This document shows, in pieces, positions 1 through 7,437 of a DNA stretch of 8,161 bases; position 1 is the stretch's first letter, and the number at the start of each line of letters is the position of its first letter. The stretch is taken from positions 1 through 8,161 of the forward strand of contig SLIO01000386.1 of the NCBI GenBank assembly GCA_007135635.1. Direction: 5' to 3'. A program made the translations under genes and the position numbers. The notes under the pieces are model-generated. The model searched no databases. It was not told the DNA's origin and worked only from the letters and a program-made list of their open reading frames with translations. Source of the DNA: Methylomicrobium sp. (GTDB taxonomy: Bacteria; Pseudomonadota; Gammaproteobacteria; Methylococcales; Methylomonadaceae).

Positions 1-532
1 TCAACATGCTTTTAAAAGGCTGTACGATTAAATCGCGTTTATTCGAATAGCCTTTTCCTAAAATCAATTGTCCGGAATCGAGAATACCGATTTTTCGTTC
101 CTTATCTTCCAACAAACCGATAAACCATGAGGGTTGACCAGGGATTTTAGTGATCGTCTTATCGAATTTAATGGCTCTGGATAATTCAACTAAAGGGGTT
201 GCAAGAATGAGTTGACCTATTTTAAAAAACAAAGCCTGGAATTCATATTGCGCCCAAGGCGGCATCACCGCAAGCGGCGTGGCAGGTTTTGGAACCAATT
301 GCAGCTCAACTAAAGCCGGCTTCTTGACAATAGGTTCGCTTTCTTCTTTTACTTTCGATTTGACGATCGTTTTCGGCACCGGCTCTTCGGTTTTAGGTGC
401 CGATCGCGTAATCTCATCCGAATCCTCAGTCGGCATTTCCTCCAGCAAGGTTTTCAAATAACTGTCGAGCGCCAATTCCTGATGAATAATCTGTTGTTCA
501 ATATCCAAATTTTTATTGCCAATATCAATCAT
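1..532 (-). CDS. parP: CheW-domain array-localisation protein, ParP-like (3' end beyond window)
   Basis: This reading frame is open from an ATG at 532 to the left edge, giving 177 residues without a stop. The start overlaps the preceding ATPase gene's stop (TAATG), and no clear ribosome binding site precedes it, so translation is probably coupled. Residues 1-40 are acidic and probably helical (EEMPTEDSDE). Residues 41-92 form a Lys/Pro-rich, probably disordered linker. From about residue 93 (PPWAQYEFQALFFKIG) the sequence reads as a CheW-like fold, with LATPLVELSRAI and GLLEDKERKIGILD typical of CheW beta strands. A long variable N-terminus plus a C-terminal CheW-like domain, directly after a ParA-like gene, is the architecture of Vibrio ParP and Pseudomonas PA1463. 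Known role of ParP: it binds CheA and ParC and retains signalling arrays at the pole. The end of the CheW domain is not visible. It could instead be called a CheW-domain scaffold, but the N-terminal extension argues against canonical CheW. Confidence 0.78.
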   Translation of the reverse strand, partial: MIDIGNKNLDIEQQIIHQELALDSYLKTLLEEMPTEDSDEITRSAPKTEEPVPKTIVKSKVKEESEPIVKKPALVELQLVPKPATPLAVMPPWAQYEFQALFFKIGQLILATPLVELSRAIKFDKTITKIPGQPSWFIGLLEDKERKIGILDSGQLILGKGYSNKRDLIVQPFKSML

Positions 533-1335
533 TAAACTGCTGCCGTTTCTTTGACAGGCTGACTATCATGCAATAACAAGCGGTCCAGCAGGGCTGAATA
601 AGCCTCTACGGCTTTCGATTCCGGCAAATAAATTGATAGCGGAATACCTTGCGTGCTGGCATCCCTGATTTTTGTATCGATCGGTATGATCGAATTCCAA
701 AGATAATCCGGATATTGGCTCCTTAATATTCTGAGGCTTTCTTGAGCGGCGCGCGTTCTTTTATCGAACATTGTCGGTACAATCGTGTACCGAGGCGCAT
801 TGGCGCGCGACTTATAAACCATGTTGATCGTATGCATCATGCGCTCGAGCCCCTTGACGGCCAAAAACTCGGCTAAAACCGGCATGATTAATTGTTGACA
901 AGCCGCCAGTGCATTGATCATTAACACACCTAGCATCGGCGGGCTATCGATAATGACATAATCATAACGATCGGCTACTTTGGCTAAGGCATTGTTGACC
1001 ACCAAACCCATGCCGCCCATAGACGCGACCTGCCGGTCCAATGTCGCAATCGCGGTCGCGGCCGGCAACACAAATAAACCGTCAAACTTAGTTTCTACGA
1101 TATAAGGCTCGGGTCCCGTATTTTTCTTTTTTAAACTGGCATCATGAAAAAGATTGTACACGCTGGCCTTGACTTCGTCGGGATTCATTTTGAAATAACT
1201 CGTCAAAGCGCCGTGCGGGTCGAGATCCACCAATAATGTACGAAACCCCCAGGAAGACAATAGACCGCCGAGCGTAACGACAGTCGTCGTTTTGCCCACA
1301 CCGCCTTTCTGATTGGATACCGTCCAGACCTTCAT
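532..1335 (-). CDS. parC: ParA/Soj-type ATPase of the chemotaxis cluster (ParC-like)
   Basis: A 267-residue MinD/ParA-family ATPase. The deviant Walker A motif KGGVGKTT lies at residues 10-17 with the signature lysine K10. The A' motif LLVDLDPHG is at about 34-42, and Walker B YVIIDSPP is at 126-133. The ATG start has a good ribosome binding site (GAAAGG, 6-nt spacer). No ParB gene accompanies it. Its position between motD and a ParP-like gene in a che operon matches Pseudomonas PA1462 and Vibrio ParC. The known role of ParC is to recruit and segregate chemosensory arrays at the old pole through ATP-dependent dimerisation and DNA binding. It should therefore not be read as a chromosome or plasmid partition gene. 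The symbol parC here is not topoisomerase IV subunit A. All nucleotide-binding motifs are intact. Confidence 0.92.
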   Translation of the reverse strand: MKVWTVSNQKGGVGKTTTVVTLGGLLSSWGFRTLLVDLDPHGALTSYFKMNPDEVKASVYNLFHDASLKKKNTGPEPYIVETKFDGLFVLPAATAIATLDRQVASMGGMGLVVNNALAKVADRYDYVIIDSPPMLGVLMINALAACQQLIMPVLAEFLAVKGLERMMHTINMVYKSRANAPRYTIVPTMFDKRTRAAQESLRILRSQYPDYLWNSIIPIDTKIRDASTQGIPLSIYLPESKAVEAYSALLDRLLLHDSQPVKETAAV

Positions 1336-1441
1336 AAAATGCCTTTCATCCTAAATTCATTAGCCATACCACAAAAAACTCGGTTCTCGAAGATTTTCGG
1401 GTTCCCACGCTGGAACGGTGAGAACGAGGAATTGCCTACCA
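1336..1441 (-). other. motD-parC intergenic spacer (106 bp)
   Basis: This is one of the two long gaps in an otherwise tightly packed operon. On the coding strand it holds, in order, the decayed palindrome unit at 1401-1430, a run of six T's preceded only by a weak CGAA/TTCG stem, and the parC ribosome binding site. The weak stem and T-run do not make a convincing terminator, and no sigma70 or sigma28 promoter is evident. parC-parP are therefore probably transcribed with the upstream genes. Confidence 0.5.
1401..1430. repeat. Solitary decayed palindrome unit (GTTCCCACGCTGGA type)
   Basis: This stretch in the motD-parC spacer begins GTTCCCACGCTGGA and ends AGAACGAGGA. It shares TTCCCACGCTGGA (13 bases) exactly with the terminal hairpin of the element at the right edge (8135-8147). 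The second arm is degenerate (ACGGTGAGAAC where AGCGTGGGAAC would be expected), so the hairpin is mostly decayed. It looks like a single terminal unit of the same repeat family. No matching partner repeat is visible nearby. Confidence 0.65.
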
Positions 1442-2335
1442 CTATTGGGAATGCTGGGTATTGTTTACTTCAGCTTCGGTAACCGGCGAGATGTTCAATA
1501 ATTTCGCTCTTTCTTCGTCATCCGCACCGTAACGAGCAAAAGCATGTGACATCAATACCACCACGACTCTTCTATTTTGAAATCGACCCGCCTCGCTACT
1601 ATTATCGGCTATCGGATGAAATTCTCCATAGCCGACCGCCGATAATCGTGACGGCGCTATTCCCTCGCTGACGAATTCCCTCACTACACTAGTCGCTCGC
1701 GCCGAAGACAATTCCCAATTGGACGGGAATTTAACTGTACTAATCGGAATCGTATCGGTATGCCCCTCGATATTGATGACATTCGGCATGCGTCTGACAA
1801 TTTCAGAAACTTTTTTCAAAACCGGTAGCGCTTTTGGCGATAACTCAGCCTCGCCGCTCGCGAATAACAGTTCACTATTCATTTCCAGTTCGATCCAAAA
1901 ATCATGTTTTTTTACCGCCACCAAATCCTTTTCGATAAATGGCGCCAAGACTTCCGACATTTGCTCGGACGCCTCGATCAAATTACGTCGCTCACGCAGT
2001 ATTTCCTCACTGAGCTCATGTTTTCTTTCGACCTCCTCCAAAGTCGGATGAGGTAGCTCGATCGGCTGAACGGTCATGGGCTCTTCTCCGATTTGGATTG
2101 GCTGCACCACGGTAAAAGGGGTGCCTTCTCTATCGGAAATCGCCGATATTGATTGCCTTTTCGAAAAAGCCTCACCCAATGAATCGGACAGTGTCTTATA
2201 TTTACCCTCGTTGACCGACGAAATCGAATACATCACGACAAAAAACGCAAACAATAAGGTAATAAAATCAGCGTAAGAGATCAGCCATCGTTCATGATTT
2301 TCAGGCTCAGCCACTTCTTTTTTTTTGCGCCGCAT
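1442..2335 (-). CDS. motD: Flagellar stator protein MotD (MotB family)
   Basis: A 297-residue MotB-type stator subunit. The conserved entry RWLISYADFITLLFAFFVVM at about residues 16-35 forms the single membrane helix, with the ion-conducting aspartate at D23 (E. coli MotB D32). Residues 60-100 form a linker with a repeated VQPI (77-80, 89-92). Residues 98-130 are charged and probably coiled coil. The OmpA-like peptidoglycan-binding domain covers about 140-262, with GHTDTIPI (191-198), NWELSSARA (207-215), GYGEFHP (235-241) and NRRVVVV (254-260). The tail of about 35 residues after the OmpA domain is acidic and unremarkable. The ATG start has GGAG six bases upstream. motC ends 13 bp before it, so the two stator subunits are co-translated neighbours. 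In Pseudomonas, MotCD is the stator pair used in viscous media and swarming; the coupling ion here cannot be settled by eye. Confidence 0.95.
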   Translation of the reverse strand: MRRKKKEVAEPENHERWLISYADFITLLFAFFVVMYSISSVNEGKYKTLSDSLGEAFSKRQSISAISDREGTPFTVVQPIQIGEEPMTVQPIELPHPTLEEVERKHELSEEILRERRNLIEASEQMSEVLAPFIEKDLVAVKKHDFWIELEMNSELLFASGEAELSPKALPVLKKVSEIVRRMPNVINIEGHTDTIPISTVKFPSNWELSSARATSVVREFVSEGIAPSRLSAVGYGEFHPIADNSSEAGRFQNRRVVVVLMSHAFARYGADDEERAKLLNISPVTEAEVNNTQHSQ

Positions 2336-2348
2336 GACGTTCTCCGAG

Positions 2349-3101
2349 CTAATCCCGATTTTCGATTAAAAAACCGGATAATTTCAATTCGATATTTTTT
2401 GGATTTTCTCCCTCGGCGATCGCTACAATACCTTCTACTAACAACTCTCTGGTTTGCGACATTGACAATATTTGCATCTTCAATTTGTTTGCCACCGGCA
2501 AAAAAATCAGATTGGCAAAGCCAACGCCATAGATCGTCGCAACAAATGCCGTAGCAATTCCGGAACCCAGCAAACCTGGCTCGGCCAGATTTTTCATAAC
2601 ATGAATAAGACCGATCACGGCGCCGAGAATACCGATCGTCGGCGAGTAACCGCCCATCGCCTCAAATACCCTGGCCGCCTGTAAATCACTAAATTCCCTT
2701 GTGTTAATCTCCAGCTCCAAACAATCTCGGATCACTTGCGGTTCGCTACCGTCGACTAACAACTGCAACCCTTTGAGTGCGAACGGATCGATTTCAGTAT
2801 CGAGAATCGACTCCAAGCCGAGCAAGCCTTCTTTTCTAGCCAACGCGCTCCATTCGACCATTTTGTTAACTTGTTGATCAAGCAATTGCTTCCGGGGCCT
2901 GAATATCCATAAACTGATATTGATACCACGTAAGAACACGGCCGGCGGAAATTGCAGCAATGTCGCGCCTAACGTTCCGCCTAAAACAATCACCAAAGCC
3001 GGTCCGTTTAGCAGCGCTTCAGCATGCCCGCCGTCCATTAAAGTTCCGCCCACGATCGCCACGAAACCCAACACGACACCAATGAGACTTAAATAATCCA
3101 T
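2349..3101 (-). CDS. motC: Flagellar stator protein MotC (MotA family)
   Basis: A 250-residue MotA/PomA-family subunit. Four membrane segments are visible at about residues 2-20, 32-52, 150-170 and 180-203. The cytoplasmic loop has R89, K90 and E97 in ALARKEGLLGLES, the charged residues that contact FliG in MotA/PomA. The two conserved prolines near the channel are present: P154 in GYSPTIGILG and P202 in FLPVANKL. The length of about 250 residues suits the MotC/PomA branch rather than the longer E. coli MotA. The start codon overlaps the cheB stop (TAATG), with GGA upstream as a moderate ribosome binding site, indicating coupling to cheB. It pairs with MotD to form the torque-generating unit around the rotor. 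Confidence 0.95.
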   Translation of the reverse strand: MDYLSLIGVVLGFVAIVGGTLMDGGHAEALLNGPALVIVLGGTLGATLLQFPPAVFLRGINISLWIFRPRKQLLDQQVNKMVEWSALARKEGLLGLESILDTEIDPFALKGLQLLVDGSEPQVIRDCLELEINTREFSDLQAARVFEAMGGYSPTIGILGAVIGLIHVMKNLAEPGLLGSGIATAFVATIYGVGFANLIFLPVANKLKMQILSMSQTRELLVEGIVAIAEGENPKNIELKLSGFLIENRD

Positions 3102-4201
3102 TAAGCGATCCGACTCAATTGCCGGCCTATTTCATCGAGGCTATAAACATTATCGGCCAAGCCTGCATCGATAACCGCTTTAGGCATACCGTATATCGTG
3201 CAACTTTCCTCGTTTTGGGCCCAAATTATCGACCCGGCTTGCTTAAGTTTGCGGGCACCTTCCTTGCCGTCCGAGCCCATCCCGGTTAATACAATTGCCA
3301 ACACTCCATCTTGAAAATGCCGAGCGACCGAGGCCAATGTAATATCGGCACACGGGCTGTAAATTTCTCCGGCTATTTTCGACCGTAAAACAATCGACTT
3401 ACGCACAGCAGAGCCTTTAAGTTCCAATTGCATTCCTCCCGCAGCGACCAACGCCGTTCCCGGCTCCAAGGTATCGCCATCGCGTGCTTCCCTCACCTTG
3501 ATACGGCATAATTGATCCAAACGGCCTGCAAAACTGGCCGTGAAGTTTTGCGGCATGTGCTGAACAATGATCACCGGCAATGAGCATGACTGCGAAATTT
3601 GGCTTAACACTTGCTGCACCGCAACAGGACCGCCGGTCGAGGCGGCAATCACCATGATGCGTAACGCGCCGAATTGTCTCGCTGTTTGCTGAGCCTCTTG
3701 CTTAGCCGGTTTTTCAAGCGATTTTCCATTCGGTTCGGTTTTAGCCTTGGTCAGCGCTATGCTGCTTTTTGTTTTGATTTTTCCGGCTTGCAAGGCAACC
3801 ATGCGCACCCTTCGGCGAAGCAAGCGTTTGGCCGTCTCCCGGTCGGCATCGATCTCATCCAGTCGCTTCGGTAAAAAATCCACCGCACCGGCATGCAAGG
3901 CATCCAAAGTCGCTTGCGCGCCCACCTGAGTCATTGCCGAAAACATCAAAATAGGCGTCGGCGTTTCAGCCATGATGCGCTTAACCGCAGTAATACCATC
4001 CATTAGCGGCATCTCGATATCCATCGTTATGACATCGGGCGATAAGGCAGCCGTCAACCTGATCGCTTGTAAGCCGTTATTGGCAATACCTACCACTTCA
4101 AACTCGGCGAGTCCCTCGCTATCTTTTGATTCCTCGAGAACTTCCTTGATTCTTTTACAAATAAAACCGGAATCGTCGACTATTAATACCTTAACGGCCA
4201 T
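3101..4201 (-). CDS. cheB: Chemotaxis response regulator / protein-glutamate methylesterase CheB
   Basis: A 366-residue protein with the standard two-domain CheB build. The N-terminal receiver domain (about 1-125) has the acidic pair D9/D10, phospho-acceptor D61 in ITMDIEMP, S88 and K112 in FLPKR. A linker of about 50 residues rich in Lys, Ala and Glu follows. The C-terminal methylesterase domain (about 180-366) has S188 in AASTGGP, H215 in VQHMP and D311 in GMGSDG, the Ser-His-Asp triad. CheB removes methyl groups from, and deamidates, chemoreceptor glutamates once CheA phosphorylates it, giving adaptation. The ATG is preceded by a weak AGAAG. A 222-bp repeat-bearing spacer lies upstream, unlike the tight joins elsewhere, so its expression could differ from cheA. 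No cheR is present in the window. Confidence 0.96.
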   Translation of the reverse strand: MAVKVLIVDDSGFICKRIKEVLEESKDSEGLAEFEVVGIANNGLQAIRLTAALSPDVITMDIEMPLMDGITAVKRIMAETPTPILMFSAMTQVGAQATLDALHAGAVDFLPKRLDEIDADRETAKRLLRRRVRMVALQAGKIKTKSSIALTKAKTEPNGKSLEKPAKQEAQQTARQFGALRIMVIAASTGGPVAVQQVLSQISQSCSLPVIIVQHMPQNFTASFAGRLDQLCRIKVREARDGDTLEPGTALVAAGGMQLELKGSAVRKSIVLRSKIAGEIYSPCADITLASVARHFQDGVLAIVLTGMGSDGKEGARKLKQAGSIIWAQNEESCTIYGMPKAVIDAGLADNVYSLDEIGRQLSRIA

Positions 4202-4236
4202 GAACTTCTAATTGTACCTTTTGCTAATCAAATTTC

Positions 4237-4383
4237 GGCGCTGGGGTCCCCGTCAAAGGACGCCGTGAATACGTCCATGTAGGATCTATGACAGCATCCC
4301 TGCTGTCATAGCCTTTGCGAGCGCCATGGATGGCGTGAATGTCGATTTTGCAGGAGCAAAAATCGACCGAACACCCCGACGCC
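4237..4383. repeat. Nested-hairpin intergenic element between cheA and cheB
   Basis: The cheA-cheB spacer (4202-4423) holds no gene but a series of palindromes. Its outer ends are imperfect inverted repeats: GGCGCTGGGGT at 4237-4247 and ACCCCGACGCC at 4373-4383. Inside are GGGGTCCCC (4243-4251), a GGACG/CGTCC pair (4258-4276), a perfect 11-bp hairpin CTATGACAGCA with loop TCCC (4286-4311), CGCCAT-GG-ATGGCG (4322-4335), and GTCGATTTTGC paired with GCAAAAATCGAC with one bulged base (4341-4367). CGTGAAT occurs twice, at 4264-4270 and 4334-4340. This arrangement fits a dispersed palindromic (REP/MITE-like) element. The first stretch resembles repeats I associate with methanotroph genomes, but I cannot confirm that. 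It may also act as a partial transcript attenuator or stabiliser. Confidence 0.6.
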
Positions 4384-4423
4384 TCCAAACCTTAACGCCG
4401 CAAGTTGAAGTGCGATAGGTATA

Positions 4424-6688
4424 TTAGCTTGCATATCGCTTCATTAACCCGGGTACGTCGAGAATCAGTGCAATGCGGCCGTCTCCGGTGATCGTCGCCC
4501 CCGAAAGCCCGTCCAAACCTTGCAATTTAGCGCCTAAAGCCTTAATGACAACTTCTTCCTGACCAATTAATTGATCCACAACAAAACCGACTTGACGCCC
4601 ACCGGCATTGACCACGACGACATGTGCGGAAACTTTTTTATTAAGCACATAATTCGGGTCCTGCACGAGCCATTCGCCGAGATAAAACAACGGAAGGGCT
4701 TTGTTTCGGACCATGACGACCTGCTGTCCGTCCACGACATTGGTCACACGCAGATCCAGATCGAGAATTTCCAAAACGCTACCCAACGGTAATGCGAAGG
4801 CTTGATCGGCCAACTTGACCATCAATGTCGGCATGATCGCAAGCGTCAAAGGTACCTTAATCGTAATCGTAGTACCGACACCTTCCTTTGCATCGACTTC
4901 GACAGTACCGTTCATTTGAGAGATACGGGTTTTTACAACATCCATACCGACGCCCCGACCCGAAACATCGGAAATCTCATTTTTGGTCGAAAATCCGGGC
5001 ATGAAAATTAAATTAAAGCATTCACGCGAGTCTAGTCGAGCGGCAGTCTCGGCATCCATTAAGCCTTTTTCGACGACCTTGGCACGCAAAGCATTGGCAT
5101 TCATACCTTTACCATCATCCTTTATCGATAGCTCGATATGATCGCCTTGCTGCGAAGCGCTCAACACCACCAAACCCTCGGCCGGCTTACCTGCCGCTGT
5201 CCGCTCTTCCGGGCTTTCGATACCGTGATCGACCGAATTTCTGACTAAATGCACCAACGGATCGGCCAAAGCCTCGACTAAGTTTTTGTCGAGATCGGTT
5301 TCTTCTCCAACTAATTCCAGCCTGATTTGTTTATTGAGGCTACGCGCCAAATCCCGAACCACGCGCGGAAAGCGACCGAATACTTTTTTAATCGGCTGCA
5401 TTCGGGTTTTCATGACCGCTAATTGCAGATCGGCCGTCACAACATCGAGATTGGCAATGGCCTTGGTCATCTGGTCATCGCTATCGGATGCCGATCTAAG
5501 CGTCTGTAATCGATTTCGCACCAAAACCAATTCGCCAACCATGTTCATGATATCGTCGAGTACCTGTGTATCGACCCTGACCGTGGTTTCGATTTGCGGG
5601 GCGGCTGCCGGAACGGCTTTAGAGACAGCTGGCTTTTGAACTTTAGCATCATACTGCTCTACCGATTTATTCTGTTCTACCAGCTTCGGAGCTAGCGCCG
5701 GCTTGTCTTTGTTGTCGGAAACGGATTCGGCGGCAGGTTTCTTTTCCGGCGCCTTAGGAACTTGAGTGCTGATTTCAGCAATTACCGAAGGGTTGAATTG
5801 CCCTTTACCATGCAATTGATCGAGCAAATTTTCGAATTCGTCTTCGGTAATCTCATCGGAATGCGAAGACGCCGATGCCGGTTTTTCGGCGGACATCGAT
5901 ACCGTTTCGGCATTTTCCGATGCGGTTTCGCTTCGATCGGATTTCGACGATGTAGGCGAACCGCCCTTACCGTGCAGCGCATCGAGTAGTTGCTCAAATT
6001 CATCTTCGGTGATTTCATCTGTTGCCGAAGCCGATTTTGATTCGCTCTGCGTTATTTTGGGCGCGGTCGGCGAAGCACCTTTACCATGCAAAATGTCGAG
6101 TAATTGCTCGAACTCATCTTCGGTGATTTCATCGGAGCTAGAACTATCGGCATTGCCTCTGGATTCCCCGCCGGCCAAGTTCAGCATCGATTCGAATTCT
6201 TTCTCGACAATATCGATCTCATCGGCGGCAGCGATAGGCGATGGCTCTTGCTCTTCCGCACTGTGTAGTAGTTCGGGCGCTTCCGAATCGCCTGCTTTGT
6301 CGGGCAACGTAAAAGTCTGAAGCTTGTTCAGCAAGGTTGACGATGCCCGCTCCGGCTCTTTTCCAACACGGATCTGACCGAACATTCCGTTAACAATATC
6401 CAGCACCTGAAGAACGATGTCCATCAATTTAGGTTCGACTTTTCTATCGCCTTGTCGAAGCACATTAAAGACATCCTCAGCTTTGTGACAAACTTCAACC
6501 AGAGGATCTATCGCTAAAAATCCGGCACCGCCTTTGACGGTATGAAAACCTCTAAATATGGCATTGAGCAAATCGTAATCATCGGGCATCTGCTCGAGTT
6601 GAACCAACTGCTCACCCAATAATTCGATTATTTCGCAAGACTCGACTAGAAAATCCTGTAAAATTTCGTCGTCCAGATCAATCGCCAT
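4424..6688 (-). CDS. cheA: Chemotaxis histidine kinase CheA with repeated linker motif
   Basis: A 754-residue kinase. P1 (about 1-125) carries phospho-histidine H49 in FHTVKGGAGF. No recognisable P2 domain follows. Residues 126-365 are an acidic, Ser/Ala/Pro-rich linker containing three copies of DEITEDEFE-LLD--LHGKG (186-204, 224-242, 278-296) and a weak fourth (159-170). P3 dimerisation starts at about 368 with VRVDTQVLDDIMNMVGELV. P4 kinase motifs are the N box HLVRNSVDHGI (480-490), G1 DDGKGMN (524-530), F box GFSTK (565-569) and G2 GRGVGMD (577-583). P5 (about 615-754) is the CheW-like regulatory domain. All catalytic motifs are intact. The ribosome binding site GAGGA (6695-6699) overlaps the cheZ stop codon, which suggests coupled translation. 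CheA phosphorylates the neighbouring CheY and CheB. Confidence 0.97.
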   Translation of the reverse strand: MAIDLDDEILQDFLVESCEIIELLGEQLVQLEQMPDDYDLLNAIFRGFHTVKGGAGFLAIDPLVEVCHKAEDVFNVLRQGDRKVEPKLMDIVLQVLDIVNGMFGQIRVGKEPERASSTLLNKLQTFTLPDKAGDSEAPELLHSAEEQEPSPIAAADEIDIVEKEFESMLNLAGGESRGNADSSSSDEITEDEFEQLLDILHGKGASPTAPKITQSESKSASATDEITEDEFEQLLDALHGKGGSPTSSKSDRSETASENAETVSMSAEKPASASSHSDEITEDEFENLLDQLHGKGQFNPSVIAEISTQVPKAPEKKPAAESVSDNKDKPALAPKLVEQNKSVEQYDAKVQKPAVSKAVPAAAPQIETTVRVDTQVLDDIMNMVGELVLVRNRLQTLRSASDSDDQMTKAIANLDVVTADLQLAVMKTRMQPIKKVFGRFPRVVRDLARSLNKQIRLELVGEETDLDKNLVEALADPLVHLVRNSVDHGIESPEERTAAGKPAEGLVVLSASQQGDHIELSIKDDGKGMNANALRAKVVEKGLMDAETAARLDSRECFNLIFMPGFSTKNEISDVSGRGVGMDVVKTRISQMNGTVEVDAKEGVGTTITIKVPLTLAIMPTLMVKLADQAFALPLGSVLEILDLDLRVTNVVDGQQVVMVRNKALPLFYLGEWLVQDPNYVLNKKVSAHVVVVNAGGRQVGFVVDQLIGQEEVVIKALGAKLQGLDGLSGATITGDGRIALILDVPGLMKRYAS
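5801..6133 (-). repeat. Three-copy in-frame repeat in the cheA linker
   Basis: The copies are at 6077-6133, 5963-6019 and 5801-5857. They encode DEITEDEFEQLLDILHGKG, the same with A for I, and DEITEDEFENLLDQLHGKG. The first two also share the following GKG-x-SPT-xx-K, so they form the closest pair. The DNA CATCTTCGGTGATTTCATC is identical in copies 1 and 2 and differs at a few positions in copy 3. A diverged relative (DIVEKEFESMLN) is encoded at 6179-6214. Spacing is 38 and 54 codons, so this is not a strict tandem array. Each copy would form a short acidic amphipathic helix. Confidence 0.9.
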
Positions 6689-6697
6689 AATTAATCC

Positions 6698-7423
6698 TCA
6701 AAAACCCAAGCTGGATAGCAAATCGTCAACATCGTCCTGGCTAGTCGCCACCTCGCCTTGTTTATCGTCAACACCCGGCACGACCGGTCCAGGCAATTCG
6801 ACGTTCGACATAGACGTCTCTCTCGATGCCGCTTTAACGCTTGATAAACGGATTAAATCGACCATGCCGGTTTCCAAGTCTTCGACCATCGATATCACGC
6901 GTCGGATTATTTGTCCGGTAATGTCCTGAAAACCTTGAGCCATTAGAATATCGTTGAGCCCGTTTTGCATGATTTCCAGAGATTTAACCGACTCATTGAA
7001 ATACTCGGTGATTTCCTGGCTCATGCCCTTGAACTCTTCAAAAGGCATTTTTCGAATCAAAAAACGTTCCCAGTTTTCGGCGAGTTTTGTGGCTTGCCCG
7101 TTGAGCATTCGCGCAACCGGAACGATATCTTCGACAACGGTCAAGGTTTGGTCGGCGGCTTGCTCGGTCATTGTAATGACGTAGCGAAGTCGTTCCTTCG
7201 CATCGGGAATTTCCTGAGCGGCAATCTCGGTGATTTTCGAATCCACGGAAAAATGCACCATTGCATCGTGCAATTGCCGGGTTAACCGACCCACTTCGAT
7301 AAATAATTGACTCTCGCGGATCCCTGCGATTTCATCGAGAATTCTGTCAGCTGTTTGCTCGTCCCCTTCTTCCAATGCCTTAAGCAAGTCTTTAACCTGA
7401 CTGAGGCGATCTTTATCGGTCAT
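6698..7423 (-). CDS. cheZ: Protein phosphatase CheZ
   Basis: A 241-residue, mostly helical protein. The active-site segment MAQGFQDITGQIIRR places D167 and Q171 at the positions of E. coli CheZ D143 and Q147, the residues that promote CheY-P hydrolysis. Residues about 35-195 would form the long four-helix bundle. A Pro/Val-rich flexible tail (about 200-228) leads to the C-terminal CheY-binding peptide DVDDLLSSLGF, almost the same as in E. coli. The ATG is preceded by GAGGGG five bases upstream. The gene lies 14 bp after cheY and 9 bp before cheA, as expected for a cheYZA core. CheZ works in the cytoplasm, often at the array, to end the CheY-P signal. Confidence 0.97.
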   Translation of the reverse strand: MTDKDRLSQVKDLLKALEEGDEQTADRILDEIAGIRESQLFIEVGRLTRQLHDAMVHFSVDSKITEIAAQEIPDAKERLRYVITMTEQAADQTLTVVEDIVPVARMLNGQATKLAENWERFLIRKMPFEEFKGMSQEITEYFNESVKSLEIMQNGLNDILMAQGFQDITGQIIRRVISMVEDLETGMVDLIRLSSVKAASRETSMSNVELPGPVVPGVDDKQGEVATSQDDVDDLLSSLGF

Positions 7424-7437
7424 TAAATCCCCTCAAA

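Noticed and set aside
279..461. Plus-strand frame of 60 residues
   Set aside because: It lies antisense to the ParP-like coding frame, which is open throughout and recognisable as a CheW-domain protein.
532..1335. Chromosome or plasmid partition gene (parA of a parABS system)
   Set aside because: No parB or parS-like repeats are visible, and the chemotaxis context matches the ParC-type array-positioning ATPase.
1336..1400. Possible rho-independent terminator before parC (run of six T's on the minus strand)
   Set aside because: The only stem before the T-run is about 4 bp and not adjacent to it, so it is too weak to call.
4202..4260. Possible promoter before cheB (TACAAT at -10 position; GCCGAAAT resembling a sigma28 -10)
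   Set aside because: No matching -35 element at the right distance for either sigma factor; single hexamers like this arise by chance.
5762..6320. Several frames on both strands within the cheA linker, including a minus-strand frame at 5782-6018
   Set aside because: They are shadows of the repetitive, low-complexity cheA linker, which is in frame with intact P1 and P3-P5 domains.
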